A stretch of DNA of 48,253 nt from an uncultured bacterium (GCA_946546825.1 CAMNOK010000005.1:1-48253), one strand, 5' to 3'. Shown: positions 8,381 through 17,421, numbered from the stretch's first letter. Numbers and translations are program-made. The notes: generated by a model not told the origin, from the letters alone.

Positions 8381-8408
8381 GTTCTGCTCTCGTTTTTTCG
8401 TAACTTTG
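8379..8408 (+). promoter_or_regulatory. Promoter of the tat redox operon
   Basis: TTG (8379-8381), a 19-base spacer and TAACTTTG (8401-8408) match the Bacteroidota consensus. The tatA ATG follows 37 bases downstream. Confidence 0.8.
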
Positions 8409-8445
8409 TCCCCATCATATCATTATCAAACTTAAAACTGAAGAC

Positions 8446-8628
8446 ATGTTTGGATTAGGAGCACCGGAGATTCTACTCATCGCATTGGTTGTACTACTGC
8501 TGTTTGGTGGCAAGAAGATACCCGAACTGATGAAAGGATTGGGCAAAGGCGTCAAGAGCTTCAAAGACGGAATGAAGGAAATAGAGAAGGACGAATCTAC
8601 CACTCATCCTTCTGAAGAAGAAAAGTAA
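8446..8628 (+). CDS. tatA: Sec-independent translocase subunit TatA
   Basis: This is a 60-residue TatA/E-type subunit that oligomerises to form the pore of the twin-arginine translocase in the cytoplasmic membrane. It has a short N-terminal membrane helix ([15 protein letters not shown]), the FGGKKIPEL hinge, an amphipathic helix and an acidic tail. It is followed after one base by tatC and then by two genes carrying twin-arginine motifs, so it probably exports those neighbours. No separate tatB is seen; many Bacteroidota work with TatA and TatC alone. Confidence 0.95.
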   Translation: MFGLGAPEILLIALVVLLLFGGKKIPELMKGLGKGVKSFKDGMKEIEKDESTTHPSEEEK

Positions 8629-8629
8629 C

Positions 8630-9364
8630 ATGGGAGAGGTGGGCACTTTTTGGGACCATCTGGATGCCTTGCGCTCATGCCTTCTCCGCATGATGCTGGC
8701 CACAGCGGTCTTTGCTGTCGTGGCCTTTGTCTTCAAGGACACGCTGTTCGGCATCGTATTGGCGCCCCGCCATAGCGACTTCATCACCTACCGTCTTTTG
8801 GGCATAGAAGCTTTCGACATCCAACTGATGAACACCGGTCTGACCGAGCAGTTCGCGGTACACATGCGCACCGCCCTTTATGCAGGTTTGCTGTTGGCTT
8901 CACCCTATGTACTGTATCAGCTGTTCTGCTTTGTTTCCCCTGCGCTCTACGACAACGAGCGGCGGTATGTCGTCTGTCTGGTTGGTAGTGCCTACCTGAT
9001 GTTCCTCGTTGGCACCCTGCTCAACTACCTGCTCATCTTTCCGCTGACCGTCAGGTTTCTCGGTACCTATCAGGTTGCTTCCGATGTGGCGAACATGCTC
9101 ACGCTGCAGTCATACATCGACACCTTGCTGACGATGAGTTTGGTGATGGGTATCATTTTTGAACTTCCTGTGATGTGTTGGCTGTTGGGTAAGATGGGGC
9201 TCATCAACGGAGCTTTGATGCGCAACTACCGCCGCCATGCCATTGTTGTCATTCTGATTGTGGCTGCCATCATCACACCGACAACCGATGTTTTCACGCT
9301 TTCCATCGTATCTCTCCCCATCTGGCTGCTCTACGAGCTGAGCATAAGAATCATTAAATCATGA
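8630..9364 (+). CDS. tatC: Sec-independent translocase subunit TatC
   Basis: TatC is the polytopic receptor that recognises twin-arginine signal peptides. The 244-residue protein has the N-terminal FWDHLDALRSCL motif equivalent to the family's HLxELRxR and the FVSPALYDNERR segment. Six hydrophobic helices end with TPTTDVFT before the last one. It begins one base after tatA and is followed after four bases by an iron-sulfur membrane protein. The operon order tatA-tatC-cargo is unusually compact. Confidence 0.95.
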   Translation: MGEVGTFWDHLDALRSCLLRMMLATAVFAVVAFVFKDTLFGIVLAPRHSDFITYRLLGIEAFDIQLMNTGLTEQFAVHMRTALYAGLLLASPYVLYQLFCFVSPALYDNERRYVVCLVGSAYLMFLVGTLLNYLLIFPLTVRFLGTYQVASDVANMLTLQSYIDTLLTMSLVMGIIFELPVMCWLLGKMGLINGALMRNYRRHAIVVILIVAAIITPTTDVFTLSIVSLPIWLLYELSIRIIKS

Positions 9365-9368
9365 AACT

Positions 9369-10829
9369 ATGTTAAGGAAAATAAGAATCTCACTGGCATG
9401 GGTATTCTTCATCGGCATCACCCTGCTGTTTCTGGACTTCACCGGAACCCTGCACACTTGGCTGGGGTGGATGGCCAAGATACAGTTCCTGCCTGCCGTG
9501 ATGGCTCTGAACACGTTGGTCATCATTGGCCTGGTGCTTCTTACTTTGGTCTTCGGACGCATCTATTGCAGTGTCATCTGCCCACTGGGTGTCATGCAGG
9601 ACCTCATTGCCTGGATACACGGTCGATGGAAGAAGAACCGTTACAACTACTCCCGCGAGCTGACATGGCTTCGCTATCCCGTCTTGATACTATTCATCAT
9701 CTCCATCATGGCAGGCATTGGGTCATGGGTTGCCCTTCTTGCTCCCTACAGTGCGTATGGACGCATGGTCACCATGCTGCTGCAACCGCTCTACGAGATG
9801 GGAAACAACATCCTGGCAGCATGGGCTGAGCATATCGATAGCTATGCCTTCTACACGGTTGACGTGTGGATACGCTCACTACCTGCGCTCATCGTTGCCA
9901 CCGTGACCTTCTTCGTTGTGGCAACATTGGCATGGCGGGGCGGAAGAACCTACTGCAACACTATTTGTCCAGTAGGTACCGCGCTCAGCCTGTTGTCACG
10001 ATTCTCTCTGCTGCACATCACCTTCAACAAAGAAAAATGTCGCAACTGCTCACTTTGCACCAAGAACTGCAAAGCAGCCTGCATCGACTATAAGACCCAC
10101 ACCGTAGATGACAGCCGCTGTGTTGCCTGTGGCAACTGCATAGACCAATGTCGATTCGGAGCCTTAAAATATACGCTGAGACGCAGAAATCATCAGAGTC
10201 ATCAGAAGTCGCGACGCTCCTTCCTGGTTTCCTCGGCCCTCCTCGCCACAACAGTGTTGGCGCAAGACAAGAAGAAGGTTGACGGCGGACTGGCCGTCAT
10301 CAAGGAGAAAGCCATCCCCGAACGTCAGACTCCACTTACTCCTCCAGGTTCCCTGAGTGCCCAGAACATGGCCCGACGCTGCACAGGCTGTCAGCTTTGT
10401 GTCAGCGACTGTCCCAACGAAGTACTGCGTCCCTCTTCCGACCTTATGAAGTTCATGCAGCCCACCATGTCATTTGAGCGCGGCTACTGCCGGCCTGAGT
10501 GCACACGCTGCTCGGAGGTTTGTCCCACGGGAGCCATCCGTCCTATTGACAAAGTCCAGAAGTCGGCCACACAGATCGGCCATGCTGTTTGGATTAAGAA
10601 GAACTGTATTCCACTGACCGACGGTGTGAGTTGCGGCAACTGTGCCCGCCATTGTCCGACAGGAGCCATCGAGATGGTTCCGTCCGACCCTGAAGATGAT
10701 GCCTCGCCTTATGTTCCCGCCGTCAACGAAGCGGTGTGCATTGGCTGTGGTGCCTGTGAGAACCTTTGTCCGTCACGTCCCTACCCCGCCATCTATGTGG
10801 AGGGGCACGACGTTCACCGCGAAATATAA
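9369..10829 (+). CDS. NapH/NapG-like membrane iron-sulfur protein with internal Tat motif
   Basis: This 486-residue protein looks like NapH fused to NapG. About four membrane helices lie at 8-25, 43-63, 103-125 and 171-189. CxxxCP pairs follow at 67-72 and 196-201, with two 4Fe-4S motifs at 224-240 and 251-261. Next come RRSFL at 282-286 and a short hydrophobic stretch ending VLAQ near 299. Four more cysteine clusters lie at about 338-348, 374-385, 422-429 and 457-467. In NapH the first clusters are cytoplasmic, and in NapG the last four are periplasmic after Tat export. The internal twin-arginine motif would therefore translocate the C-terminal half. A role carrying quinol electrons to a periplasmic partner, perhaps the reductase encoded next, is inferred. 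No nitrate reductase is present. Confidence 0.85.
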   Translation: MLRKIRISLAWVFFIGITLLFLDFTGTLHTWLGWMAKIQFLPAVMALNTLVIIGLVLLTLVFGRIYCSVICPLGVMQDLIAWIHGRWKKNRYNYSRELTWLRYPVLILFIISIMAGIGSWVALLAPYSAYGRMVTMLLQPLYEMGNNILAAWAEHIDSYAFYTVDVWIRSLPALIVATVTFFVVATLAWRGGRTYCNTICPVGTALSLLSRFSLLHITFNKEKCRNCSLCTKNCKAACIDYKTHTVDDSRCVACGNCIDQCRFGALKYTLRRRNHQSHQKSRRSFLVSSALLATTVLAQDKKKVDGGLAVIKEKAIPERQTPLTPPGSLSAQNMARRCTGCQLCVSDCPNEVLRPSSDLMKFMQPTMSFERGYCRPECTRCSEVCPTGAIRPIDKVQKSATQIGHAVWIKKNCIPLTDGVSCGNCARHCPTGAIEMVPSDPEDDASPYVPAVNEAVCIGCGACENLCPSRPYPAIYVEGHDVHREI

Positions 10830-10841
10830 AACTGAGAAGAT

Positions 10842-12269
10842 ATGAGCAAGAAAGAACTTTCGCGTCGCACCTTCCTAAAAGTCTTAGGGCTCGGTTCAAT
10901 AACGGCAGCCGCCGCATTGACCGGCTGTCATGACAAGAAGGAGGAACAAGCTTTCGAGGAATATAAGAAACAAGTGGAGCCCCCCTTAGGGAAGATGACC
11001 ATGCGTCACTGTCCTACCACTGGTGATGACATTTCATTGCTGGGCTACGGCATGATGCGACTGCCCCAATACAAGGATACAGGGAACGACAAGCACGCTG
11101 GAAATGAAGAAGACATCGACCAGGACCAGGTAAACCGGCTGGTGGATTATGCCATTGAACACGGCGTCAACTATTTCGACACCAGTCCTGCCTACTGCCG
11201 TGGCCTTTCTGAGCGAGCCACCGGCATCGCCTTGAGCCGCCACGACCGGAAAAAGTTTTTCATCGCCACCAAGCTCTCCAATTTCAATGAAGAGAGCTGG
11301 AGTCGCGAAGAGTCCATGAAGATCTACCGCAACTCCTTTAAGGAACTGCGGGTAAACTATATCGACTACTACCTGCTCCATGGTGTCGGCATGGGTGGCA
11401 TGGAGGCTCTCAACGGCCGCTACATCGACAACGGCATGCTGGACTTTCTCGTAGAGGAACGAAAAGCCGGACGCATCCGCAACCTGGGCTTCTCCTATCA
11501 CGGTGAAATCGAGGTTTTCGATTATCTGCTCTCCCTTCACGATCAATACAAGTGGGACTTCGTACAGATAGAGTTGAACTACTTAGACTGGGACTGGGCC
11601 GACGAAATAAACTCACGCAACACCGACGCACGCTATCTCTACGGTGAGCTGCAAAAACGAGGCATCCCTGCCGTCATCATGGAACCTCTTTTGGGCGGAC
11701 GACTTTCCAACCTGCCCGACTATCTGGTGAAGGAGATGAAGCAACGTGAACCGCAGAAGTCAGTGGCCTCCTGGGCTTTCCGCTATGCTGGAACACCCGA
11801 TGGCGTGCTGACCGTCCTGAGCGGCATGACCTATCTGGAGCATCTGAAAGACAACCTGCTTTCATATTGTCCCCTGATCCCTGTCAGCAAGGAGGAAGAA
11901 AGTTTTCTCTACCATGTGGCAGAAGAGCTGGTGGGCATAGAGACCATACCCTGTAACGACTGCAAATACTGCATGCCCTGTCCCTACGGTATAGATATTC
12001 CCGGCATCTTTGTACATTATAATAAGGTGAAAAACGAAGGACGCCTACCCCGAAAGATGAAGGACAAGAACTACGAGACCTACCGTCGTGAATACCTGAT
12101 AGGACTCGACCGCAGCGTGCCGCGTCTGCGACAAGCCAGCCACTGCATACAATGCGGACAATGTGAGCCCCATTGTCCACAAAACATCCGTATTCCACGA
12201 GAACTGGCAAAGATTGATCAGTTCGTGGAACAGCTCAAGCAGAGGAAAGATGAATCAGATGAAGAATAA
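10842..12269 (+). CDS. Tat-exported lipoprotein aldo/keto reductase with C-terminal ferredoxin motifs
   Basis: This is a 475-residue oxidoreductase. The N-terminus has the twin-arginine motif SRRTFLKVLGLG at 7-18 and a lipobox LTGC ending at C29, so it is probably exported folded and anchored as a lipoprotein. An aldo/keto reductase barrel follows, with FDTSPAY supplying D and Y, ATKLS supplying K and YYLLHG supplying H. The C-terminus has CNDCKYCMPCPYG and CIQCGQCEPHCP, ferredoxin-like clusters found in the redox branch of the family. It begins 12 bases after the NapGH-like gene. That neighbour could feed electrons into these clusters. The substrate is unknown. Confidence 0.88.
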   Translation: MSKKELSRRTFLKVLGLGSITAAAALTGCHDKKEEQAFEEYKKQVEPPLGKMTMRHCPTTGDDISLLGYGMMRLPQYKDTGNDKHAGNEEDIDQDQVNRLVDYAIEHGVNYFDTSPAYCRGLSERATGIALSRHDRKKFFIATKLSNFNEESWSREESMKIYRNSFKELRVNYIDYYLLHGVGMGGMEALNGRYIDNGMLDFLVEERKAGRIRNLGFSYHGEIEVFDYLLSLHDQYKWDFVQIELNYLDWDWADEINSRNTDARYLYGELQKRGIPAVIMEPLLGGRLSNLPDYLVKEMKQREPQKSVASWAFRYAGTPDGVLTVLSGMTYLEHLKDNLLSYCPLIPVSKEEESFLYHVAEELVGIETIPCNDCKYCMPCPYGIDIPGIFVHYNKVKNEGRLPRKMKDKNYETYRREYLIGLDRSVPRLRQASHCIQCGQCEPHCPQNIRIPRELAKIDQFVEQLKQRKDESDEE

Positions 12270-12290
12270 GCGTTGAAAGGGGGAATGGCT

Positions 12291-12512
12291 TTATACAGCG
12301 CTAAAACCCTTGGTGCTAATCGTTTTGATGACATCATTGATGCCCAGTTCCGTATATCCGTTCTGCTTCAAGGCCTCAGCTGCCTTCTTCTCAACGGCGG
12401 CCTCTTCCTCGTTACGCTCATACTGGAAGTACTTATTCTTGGCCTCGGCAATAGCCCAGCCCACCAAAGCAATGGCAATCAGTGCCACGATACCAATCAC
12501 TGCTGTTGTCAT
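12291..12512 (-). CDS. Small single-pass membrane protein, unknown
   Basis: I do not recognise this family. The 73-residue product has one N-terminal membrane helix (AVIGIVALIAIALVGWAIAEA) followed by a charged, probably helical segment rich in E, K and A and a short tail. The ATG at 12512 was chosen because an upstream GTG sits two bases from the TACTTTTG promoter element. It is convergent with the Tat redox operon (21 bases apart) and divergent from the GH43 gene. Real coding is supported by its own promoter and a clean membrane topology. Confidence 0.65.
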   Translation of the reverse strand: MTTAVIGIVALIAIALVGWAIAEAKNKYFQYERNEEEAAVEKKAAEALKQNGYTELGINDVIKTISTKGFSAV

Positions 12513-12538
12513 AATATAAGAATTTATAAATTTCACTG

Positions 12539-12546
12539 CAAAAGTA
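12539..12546 (-). promoter_or_regulatory. -7 element of small membrane protein gene
   Basis: TACTTTTG on the minus strand followed by CA fits TAnnTTTG. It leaves about 26 bases to the ATG at 12512. Confidence 0.6.
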
Positions 12547-12565
12547 ATAATTATTCTGTAAAACC

Positions 12566-12596
12566 TTGAACATTCAGATTATTATTTGTTATTTTG
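12566..12596 (+). promoter_or_regulatory. Promoter of GH43 gene
   Basis: TTG (12566-12568), a 20-base spacer and TTATTTTG (12589-12596) resemble the Bacteroidota promoter with one mismatch in the TA. The ATG follows 23 bases later. Confidence 0.6.
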
Positions 12597-12619
12597 CAAA
12601 AGAAAAAAAATCAAGCGAC

Positions 12620-14761
12620 ATGAAGAAATCACTTCTAAAAGGCCTTTGCGCCATTCTGCTCCTCACAGGAAGCCCAACCACCATCCATGCCCAACAATCA
12701 TGGACGGCAGACAACGGAAACGGTACCTTCACCAACCCTCTGTTCTACGATGAGTTCAGCGACCCCGACATCCTGCGCGTGGGCGACGACTACTACCTGG
12801 CCGGCACCACCATGCATACCGTTCCAGGACTCGTCATCCTACATTCCAAGGATCTTGTCAATTGGGAAAACATATCCTATTGCTTCGACCGATTCGACTT
12901 CAAGGATGACGCCTTCTCCCTGCGCAACCACAAGGAGATTTATGGTCAAGGCGTCTGGGCCCCGTGCATCCGCTATGCCAACGGAATGTTCTATGTCTAT
13001 ACCAACATCAACGGCAAAGGACTGCAGTGCTATACCGCCAAGGATATCCGAGGGCCGTGGCAACATCACAACATGAAGGGTAACATCTACGACTTGAGCG
13101 TACTCTTCGACGACGATGGGAAAATCTATGCCATCCACGGATACGGAGAGGTGAAATGTACGGAATTGAAGCCCGACATGAGTGGTCCCGTAGAAGGAAC
13201 CACACGCACCATCATCCCCGAAGGAAACGGTGTCGGGGAGGGACACCACATGTATAAAATCAACGGCATGTACTACCTCATTAGCACCGACTACAAGCCC
13301 AACGGCCGCACACTCTGCTCTCGCTCCAAAAACATCTGGGGCCCTTATGAGACGCGTGTCATCACTGCCGATGAAACCTACGGATACCATGCCGTCTCCC
13401 TGACACAAGTGCCGCGCAACGAGAAATACCGCATCGGACAAGACGGCACCAAGTTTGCCCTGGGCTCTGTCGATAAGAATGCCACGGCCTGCACCAACGC
13501 CCACCAAGGTGGCATTGTGCAGTTCAACGACGGTTCCTGGTGGGCTCTGCTCATGCAGGATTTCCATTCCATCGGCCGCACCGTCTGTCTGATGCCCATG
13601 ACGTGGGTTGACGGATGGCCTATGGTAGGACTGGAGAACAATCTTGGACGTGCACCGCGCACATGGTTCAAGCCTGGAACAACGGTAAATCAAGAGAAAC
13701 AAGACATCAACAACTTAGAAACAAAAGCTGGCCATGCCCCCTATGTGCGCAGCGACAACTTCGACGCTAAGCAGTTAGGACGCATCTGGCAGTGGAACCA
13801 CAACCCGGAAGACAAGATGTGGAGCCTCAAGAATGGCCGACTGCGCCTGACCGCCCTGCCAGCCGAGCAACTCATGTGGGCCCGCAACTCTCTGACACAG
13901 CGTGTCATCGGACCCCAATCGGTGACAACGGTAGAGCTGAACGTGAAAAACCTGAAAGACGGCGACGTGGCCGGACTGGGCAACATCAACGTGCCTTGCT
14001 CCTGGATCGGGTTAAGTCCTGCCTCTTCACAAAAGGGTCATATTGAATACACGCTCCGCTGTTTTGAACAGCTCACCAACGACACCGCCAGCATGTCTGT
14101 CACCCTGCCCAACGGAAAAATCTGGCTGCGCAGCATCGGTGACTACGACAACGACCAGGCACAGTATGCCTACTCCACAGACGGTGTCAACTTCCAGACA
14201 CTGGGTCGCATGATGCCTTTGTCCTACCAGCTCATCACCTTCCAAGGTTCACGCCATGCACTGTTTGCCTTTAACACGAAAGGTAAGAACGGCGGCTATG
14301 CAGAATTCGACAATTTCATCGTGGAAGAACCCTGCGCCGACCGCAGTCAGAACATACCTTTCGGCAAGACCTTTCGCATCATCAACAAGGCAACAGGACG
14401 TCCTGCCGTCTGCGACCCACACGGCATTCTCTACGACACCCATCCCAACGACAAGAGTAAACGCACCCAGTTCCAGCTCATCGACCGCGGACAGGGAAAA
14501 GTATCCTTGAAATGCACAGATGGGCGCTACGTCAAAGTGTATGGTGAAGGTTTGGCCGGTGATGTGCGTTTCACCACCCATCCCGAGGAAGCCGAGGTCT
14601 TCCTGTGGCAGGATTACCTGAACCACGACTTCATGTTGTTCTCTCTTCACAACCACCGCTATGTCGGTAAGAGTCCTACCACCGGCTCGCCCTATTCCAT
14701 GGACTACGTCGGTGCCGATCCGGCGTGCAAGAACGGAGCCGTGTTCCATTGGGAGGAATAA
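12620..14761 (+). CDS. Secreted glycoside hydrolase family 43 (arabinofuranosidase/xylosidase type)
   Basis: This is a 713-residue exported enzyme. The signal peptide is MKKSLLKGLCAILLLTGS, cut near HAQ. The five-bladed propeller domain covers about 33-350. The general base aspartate lies in FSDPDILRVGDDYYL near 47, the pKa-modulating aspartate near SVLFDDDG and the acid glutamate in GVGEGHHMYK near 206. A beta-sandwich typical of GH43 C-terminal modules follows at about 370-570. A last 130 residues beginning KTFRIINKATGR resemble a beta-trefoil or similar accessory fold. A TTG start 54 bases upstream was rejected because it lies in the promoter. It probably cooperates with GH51 on arabinoxylan. 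Confidence 0.9.
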   Translation: MKKSLLKGLCAILLLTGSPTTIHAQQSWTADNGNGTFTNPLFYDEFSDPDILRVGDDYYLAGTTMHTVPGLVILHSKDLVNWENISYCFDRFDFKDDAFSLRNHKEIYGQGVWAPCIRYANGMFYVYTNINGKGLQCYTAKDIRGPWQHHNMKGNIYDLSVLFDDDGKIYAIHGYGEVKCTELKPDMSGPVEGTTRTIIPEGNGVGEGHHMYKINGMYYLISTDYKPNGRTLCSRSKNIWGPYETRVITADETYGYHAVSLTQVPRNEKYRIGQDGTKFALGSVDKNATACTNAHQGGIVQFNDGSWWALLMQDFHSIGRTVCLMPMTWVDGWPMVGLENNLGRAPRTWFKPGTTVNQEKQDINNLETKAGHAPYVRSDNFDAKQLGRIWQWNHNPEDKMWSLKNGRLRLTALPAEQLMWARNSLTQRVIGPQSVTTVELNVKNLKDGDVAGLGNINVPCSWIGLSPASSQKGHIEYTLRCFEQLTNDTASMSVTLPNGKIWLRSIGDYDNDQAQYAYSTDGVNFQTLGRMMPLSYQLITFQGSRHALFAFNTKGKNGGYAEFDNFIVEEPCADRSQNIPFGKTFRIINKATGRPAVCDPHGILYDTHPNDKSKRTQFQLIDRGQGKVSLKCTDGRYVKVYGEGLAGDVRFTTHPEEAEVFLWQDYLNHDFMLFSLHNHRYVGKSPTTGSPYSMDYVGADPACKNGAVFHWEE

Positions 14762-14801
14762 AAAACAAAGGTGCGGCGAATGATATGTGAAAAAATAATC
14801 T

Positions 14802-14809
14802 TACCTTTG
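14802..14809 (+). promoter_or_regulatory. -7 element of metG
   Basis: TACCTTTG is followed by CACC and precedes the metG ATG by 21 bases. No good TTG stands at -33. Confidence 0.65.
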
Positions 14810-14830
14810 CACCCAAATTCAAAAACAAGT

Positions 14831-16933
14831 ATGGACCAGAAGAAATACAAAAGAACAACCGTCACCGCCGCTCTGCCCTATGCCAACGGCGGTGTACACA
14901 TCGGTCACCTGGCCGGAGTCTATGTACCGGCCGACATCTATGTACGCTACCTCCGCCTGAAGAAACAGGAGGTGATGTTTATTGGTGGAAGCGATGAACA
15001 CGGAGTCCCTATCACCATCCGTGCTCGCAAAGAGGGCATCACCCCGCAGGATGTCGTTGACCGCTACCACAAGATGATCAAGGAGTCGTTCCGTGAATTC
15101 GGCATCTCCTTCGACATCTATAGCCGTACCACCTCCGACACCCACCATCAGTTTGCTGCCGACTGGTTTCGCAAACTCTATGATGAAGGCAAGCTGACAG
15201 AGGAGACCACCACCCAGCTCTACGACGAAGAAGCCAAGCAATTCCTGGCCGACCGCTATGTGACGGGCGAATGTCCCCATTGCCACAACGAGGGTGCCTA
15301 TGGCGACCAGTGTGAGAAGTGTGGCCGCGACCTGAGCCCCATGGAGCTCATCAACCCGAAATCGACCATCAGTGGCTCCACCCCCGTGCTGAAAGAGACC
15401 AAAAACTGGTATCTGCCCTTGAACGAATACCAGGAATGGCTGAAGCAATGGATTCTGGAGGAGCACAAGGAGTGGCGCCCCAATGTCTATGGCCAATGCA
15501 AGTCGTGGCTCGACATGGACCTGCAGCCCCGCGCCATGACCCGCGACCTGGACTGGGGTATTCCCGTTCCCATCGATGGAGCCGACGGAAAAGTGCTCTA
15601 TGTATGGTTCGACGCCCCCATCGGCTATGTGTCCAACACCAAGGAGCTCTGCGAGAAAGAGCCCGCCAAGTGGGGCAACTGGGAAAAATGGTGGCAGGAT
15701 GACAGCACGCGTCTCATCCATTTCATCGGAAAAGACAACATCGTGTTCCACTGCATCATCTTCCCCGTGATGATGAAAGCCTGGAACGAAAGTCAACACT
15801 CAACAGCCAACAGCCAACAACCATCTTTCATCATGCCCGACAACGTGCCGGCCAACGAGTTCCTGAACCTGGAGAACGACAAGATCTCCACCTCACGCAA
15901 CTGGGCCGTATGGCTGCACGAATACTTAGTCGATATGCCGGGCAAGCAGGATGTCTTGCGCTATGTGCTGACAGCCAATGCACCGGAGACAAAGGACAAC
16001 AACTTCACTTGGAAAGACTTCCAAGACCGCAACAACAACGAGTTGGTGGCTGTCTATGGCAACTTTGTGAACCGCGCCCTGCAGCTGACAAAGAAATACT
16101 GGAACGGCATTGTTCCCGCCTGCGGCGACCTACAAGATGTTGACCGCCAGGCCTTGGAAGAGTTTAAGGATGTCAAGCAGAAGGTTGAAGCCCTGCTCGA
16201 CCAGTTCAAGTTCCGCGAAGCACAGTTTGAGGCCATGAACCTCGCCCGCATCGGCAACCGTTACATCACCGAGTGTGAACCCTGGAAGGTGTGGAAGACC
16301 GACCCGAAGCGCTGCGAGACCATCCTGAACATCTGTCTGCAGCTCACTGCCAACCTTGCCATCGCTTTTGAACCATTCCTGCCCTTCTCCAGCAAAAAGC
16401 TGCGCCAGATGCTGAACCTCGACACTTTCGAGTGGGAACAGCTCGGCCAGACCGACCTGCTGAAGGCTGGTCACCAGTTGGGAGAGCCTGCCCTGCTTTT
16501 CGAAAAGATTGAAGACGAAGTCATCCAGAAGCAACTCGACAAGCTGGAAGCCACCAAGAAAGCCAACGAGGCCGCATCCCACAAGGCTGCCCCCATCAAG
16601 GAAACCGTGTCTTTTGAAGACTTCGAGAAGCTCGACATCCGTGTCGGACTCATCAAAGACTGCCAGAAGGTGAAGAAGTCCAAGAAACTCCTACAGTTCA
16701 CCATCGATGACGGCACAGGCACCGACCGCACCATCCTCTCGGGCATTGCCGCCTTCTACGAGAATCCCGAGGAACTCATCGGCCGCCGCATCCTCTTCGT
16801 GGCCAACTTCGCACCGCGCAAGATGATGGGCATCGAGAGCCAGGGCATGATCCTCTCTGCCGTTGACTTCGACGAAAGCCTCAGTGTGGTCACCACCACC
16901 AAGGACGTGAAGCCCGGTTCACAGGTAGGTTAA
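14831..16933 (+). CDS. metG: Methionyl-tRNA synthetase
   Basis: This 700-residue enzyme charges tRNA-Met. It shows [13 protein letters not shown] at 14-26 (HIGH motif), a zinc knuckle with cysteines at 148, 151, 161 and 164, and KISTS at 351-355 (the KMSKS equivalent). A C-terminal tRNA-binding OB domain from about 595 begins [11 protein letters not shown], as in dimeric MetG. The ATG at 14831 was chosen because an upstream in-frame start lies before the promoter element. Residues about 320-333 ([12 protein letters not shown]) look like an insertion next to the active-site loop. They are encoded by a 7-base tandem repeat that relatives generally lack. The gene is followed by a palindromic repeat array. 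Confidence 0.96.
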   Translation: MDQKKYKRTTVTAALPYANGGVHIGHLAGVYVPADIYVRYLRLKKQEVMFIGGSDEHGVPITIRARKEGITPQDVVDRYHKMIKESFREFGISFDIYSRTTSDTHHQFAADWFRKLYDEGKLTEETTTQLYDEEAKQFLADRYVTGECPHCHNEGAYGDQCEKCGRDLSPMELINPKSTISGSTPVLKETKNWYLPLNEYQEWLKQWILEEHKEWRPNVYGQCKSWLDMDLQPRAMTRDLDWGIPVPIDGADGKVLYVWFDAPIGYVSNTKELCEKEPAKWGNWEKWWQDDSTRLIHFIGKDNIVFHCIIFPVMMKAWNESQHSTANSQQPSFIMPDNVPANEFLNLENDKISTSRNWAVWLHEYLVDMPGKQDVLRYVLTANAPETKDNNFTWKDFQDRNNNELVAVYGNFVNRALQLTKKYWNGIVPACGDLQDVDRQALEEFKDVKQKVEALLDQFKFREAQFEAMNLARIGNRYITECEPWKVWKTDPKRCETILNICLQLTANLAIAFEPFLPFSSKKLRQMLNLDTFEWEQLGQTDLLKAGHQLGEPALLFEKIEDEVIQKQLDKLEATKKANEAASHKAAPIKETVSFEDFEKLDIRVGLIKDCQKVKKSKKLLQFTIDDGTGTDRTILSGIAAFYENPEELIGRRILFVANFAPRKMMGIESQGMILSAVDFDESLSVVTTTKDVKPGSQVG
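15794..15821 (+). repeat. 7-base CAACANN tandem repeat inside metG
   Basis: Four successive heptamers read CAACACT, CAACAGC, CAACAGC and CAACAAC. They encode a low-complexity S/T/N/Q stretch where MetG normally continues directly into the [10 protein letters not shown] block. Confidence 0.7.
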
Positions 16934-16950
16934 AGAAAATATTCCCGACT

Positions 16951-17100
16951 ATCCGGACACCTTGAACGGGTCACCCGGACACTTTGAACGGGGCATCCGG
17001 ACACTTTATCCGGGCCATCCGGACGGAGTGTCCGGGCCATCCGGACAACTTGTCCGGACCCCCTTCGGACAACTTGTCCGCCCCCCTTCGGACTGCACGA
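16951..17100. repeat. 22-base palindromic tandem repeat array
   Basis: Five tandem 22-base units begin at 16951, 16973, 16995, 17017 and 17039, each starting with ATCCGGAC or ACCCGGAC. Two degenerate units follow to about 17100. Several units are palindromic: 17040-17058 has perfect 9-base arms around one central base. The RNA would form a row of strong hairpins directly after metG and may act as terminator or 3' stabiliser. No T tract or spacer sequences are present. Confidence 0.85.
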
Positions 17101-17159
17101 CCCTGCGTTAGTTCTATATTTCTGATAACGAATATCACTTCGTGACAGGGAATCTTATC

Positions 17160-17195
17160 TTCGCTCGGCGCACAACATCGCTTTCATAGTGAAGC
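17160..17195 (+). repeat. 36-base direct repeat, copy 1
   Basis: The element begins TTCGCTCGGCGCACAACATC and ends GTGAAGC. It matches copy 2 at 17435-17470 at 31 of 36 positions. Confidence 0.75.
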
Positions 17196-17298
17196 GGAGA
17201 AAGAACTTCCACGAGCGAAGCACGTTGAATTTCTCTTCAATTTTCCCTTAAAATCTTCCGTTTTTTACCCCCAAAAAATCAATTTAAGAAATATTAAC

Positions 17299-17374
17299 TC
17301 ATTTCCTCATGATTTCCTCACACCCCGCAAAGCCTTTGTTTATCGGCATCTCAGCTCGCAGAATGAGGAAATGA
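17299..17374. repeat. Inverted repeat TCATTTCCTCAT
   Basis: Perfect 12-base arms lie at 17299-17310 and 17363-17374. Each is followed by a partial second copy of TTTCCTCA or its complement. The intervening 52 bases are unremarkable. Confidence 0.7.
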
Positions 17375-17400
17375 GGAAAAAATCAAAAAAAAAATTCTGA

Positions 17401-17421
17401 GTGCGCGCACGCGCGCGCGTG
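17401..17421. other. Alternating purine-pyrimidine tract
   Basis: Twenty-one bases of strictly alternating G/A and C/T, almost all GC, follow an A-rich run. Such sequence can adopt left-handed Z-DNA under negative supercoiling. It lies between the inverted repeat and copy 2 of the 36-base element. Confidence 0.7.

Noticed and set aside
12273..12569. 98-codon plus-strand frame opposite the small membrane protein
   Set aside because: The minus-strand frame has a matching promoter and a clean membrane helix; the plus-strand frame has neither and overlaps the promoters.
14802..14830. Riboswitch or T-box before metG or trpS
   Set aside because: The leaders from the -7 elements to the ATG are under 30 bases, too short for either.
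16951..17100. CRISPR array
   Set aside because: The 22-base units are directly tandem without unique spacers and no cas genes are present.
16940..17112. Open reading frame running through the 22-base repeats
   Set aside because: It has no start codon, and the 22-base unit shifts frame at every repeat, so it does not encode a repeated peptide.
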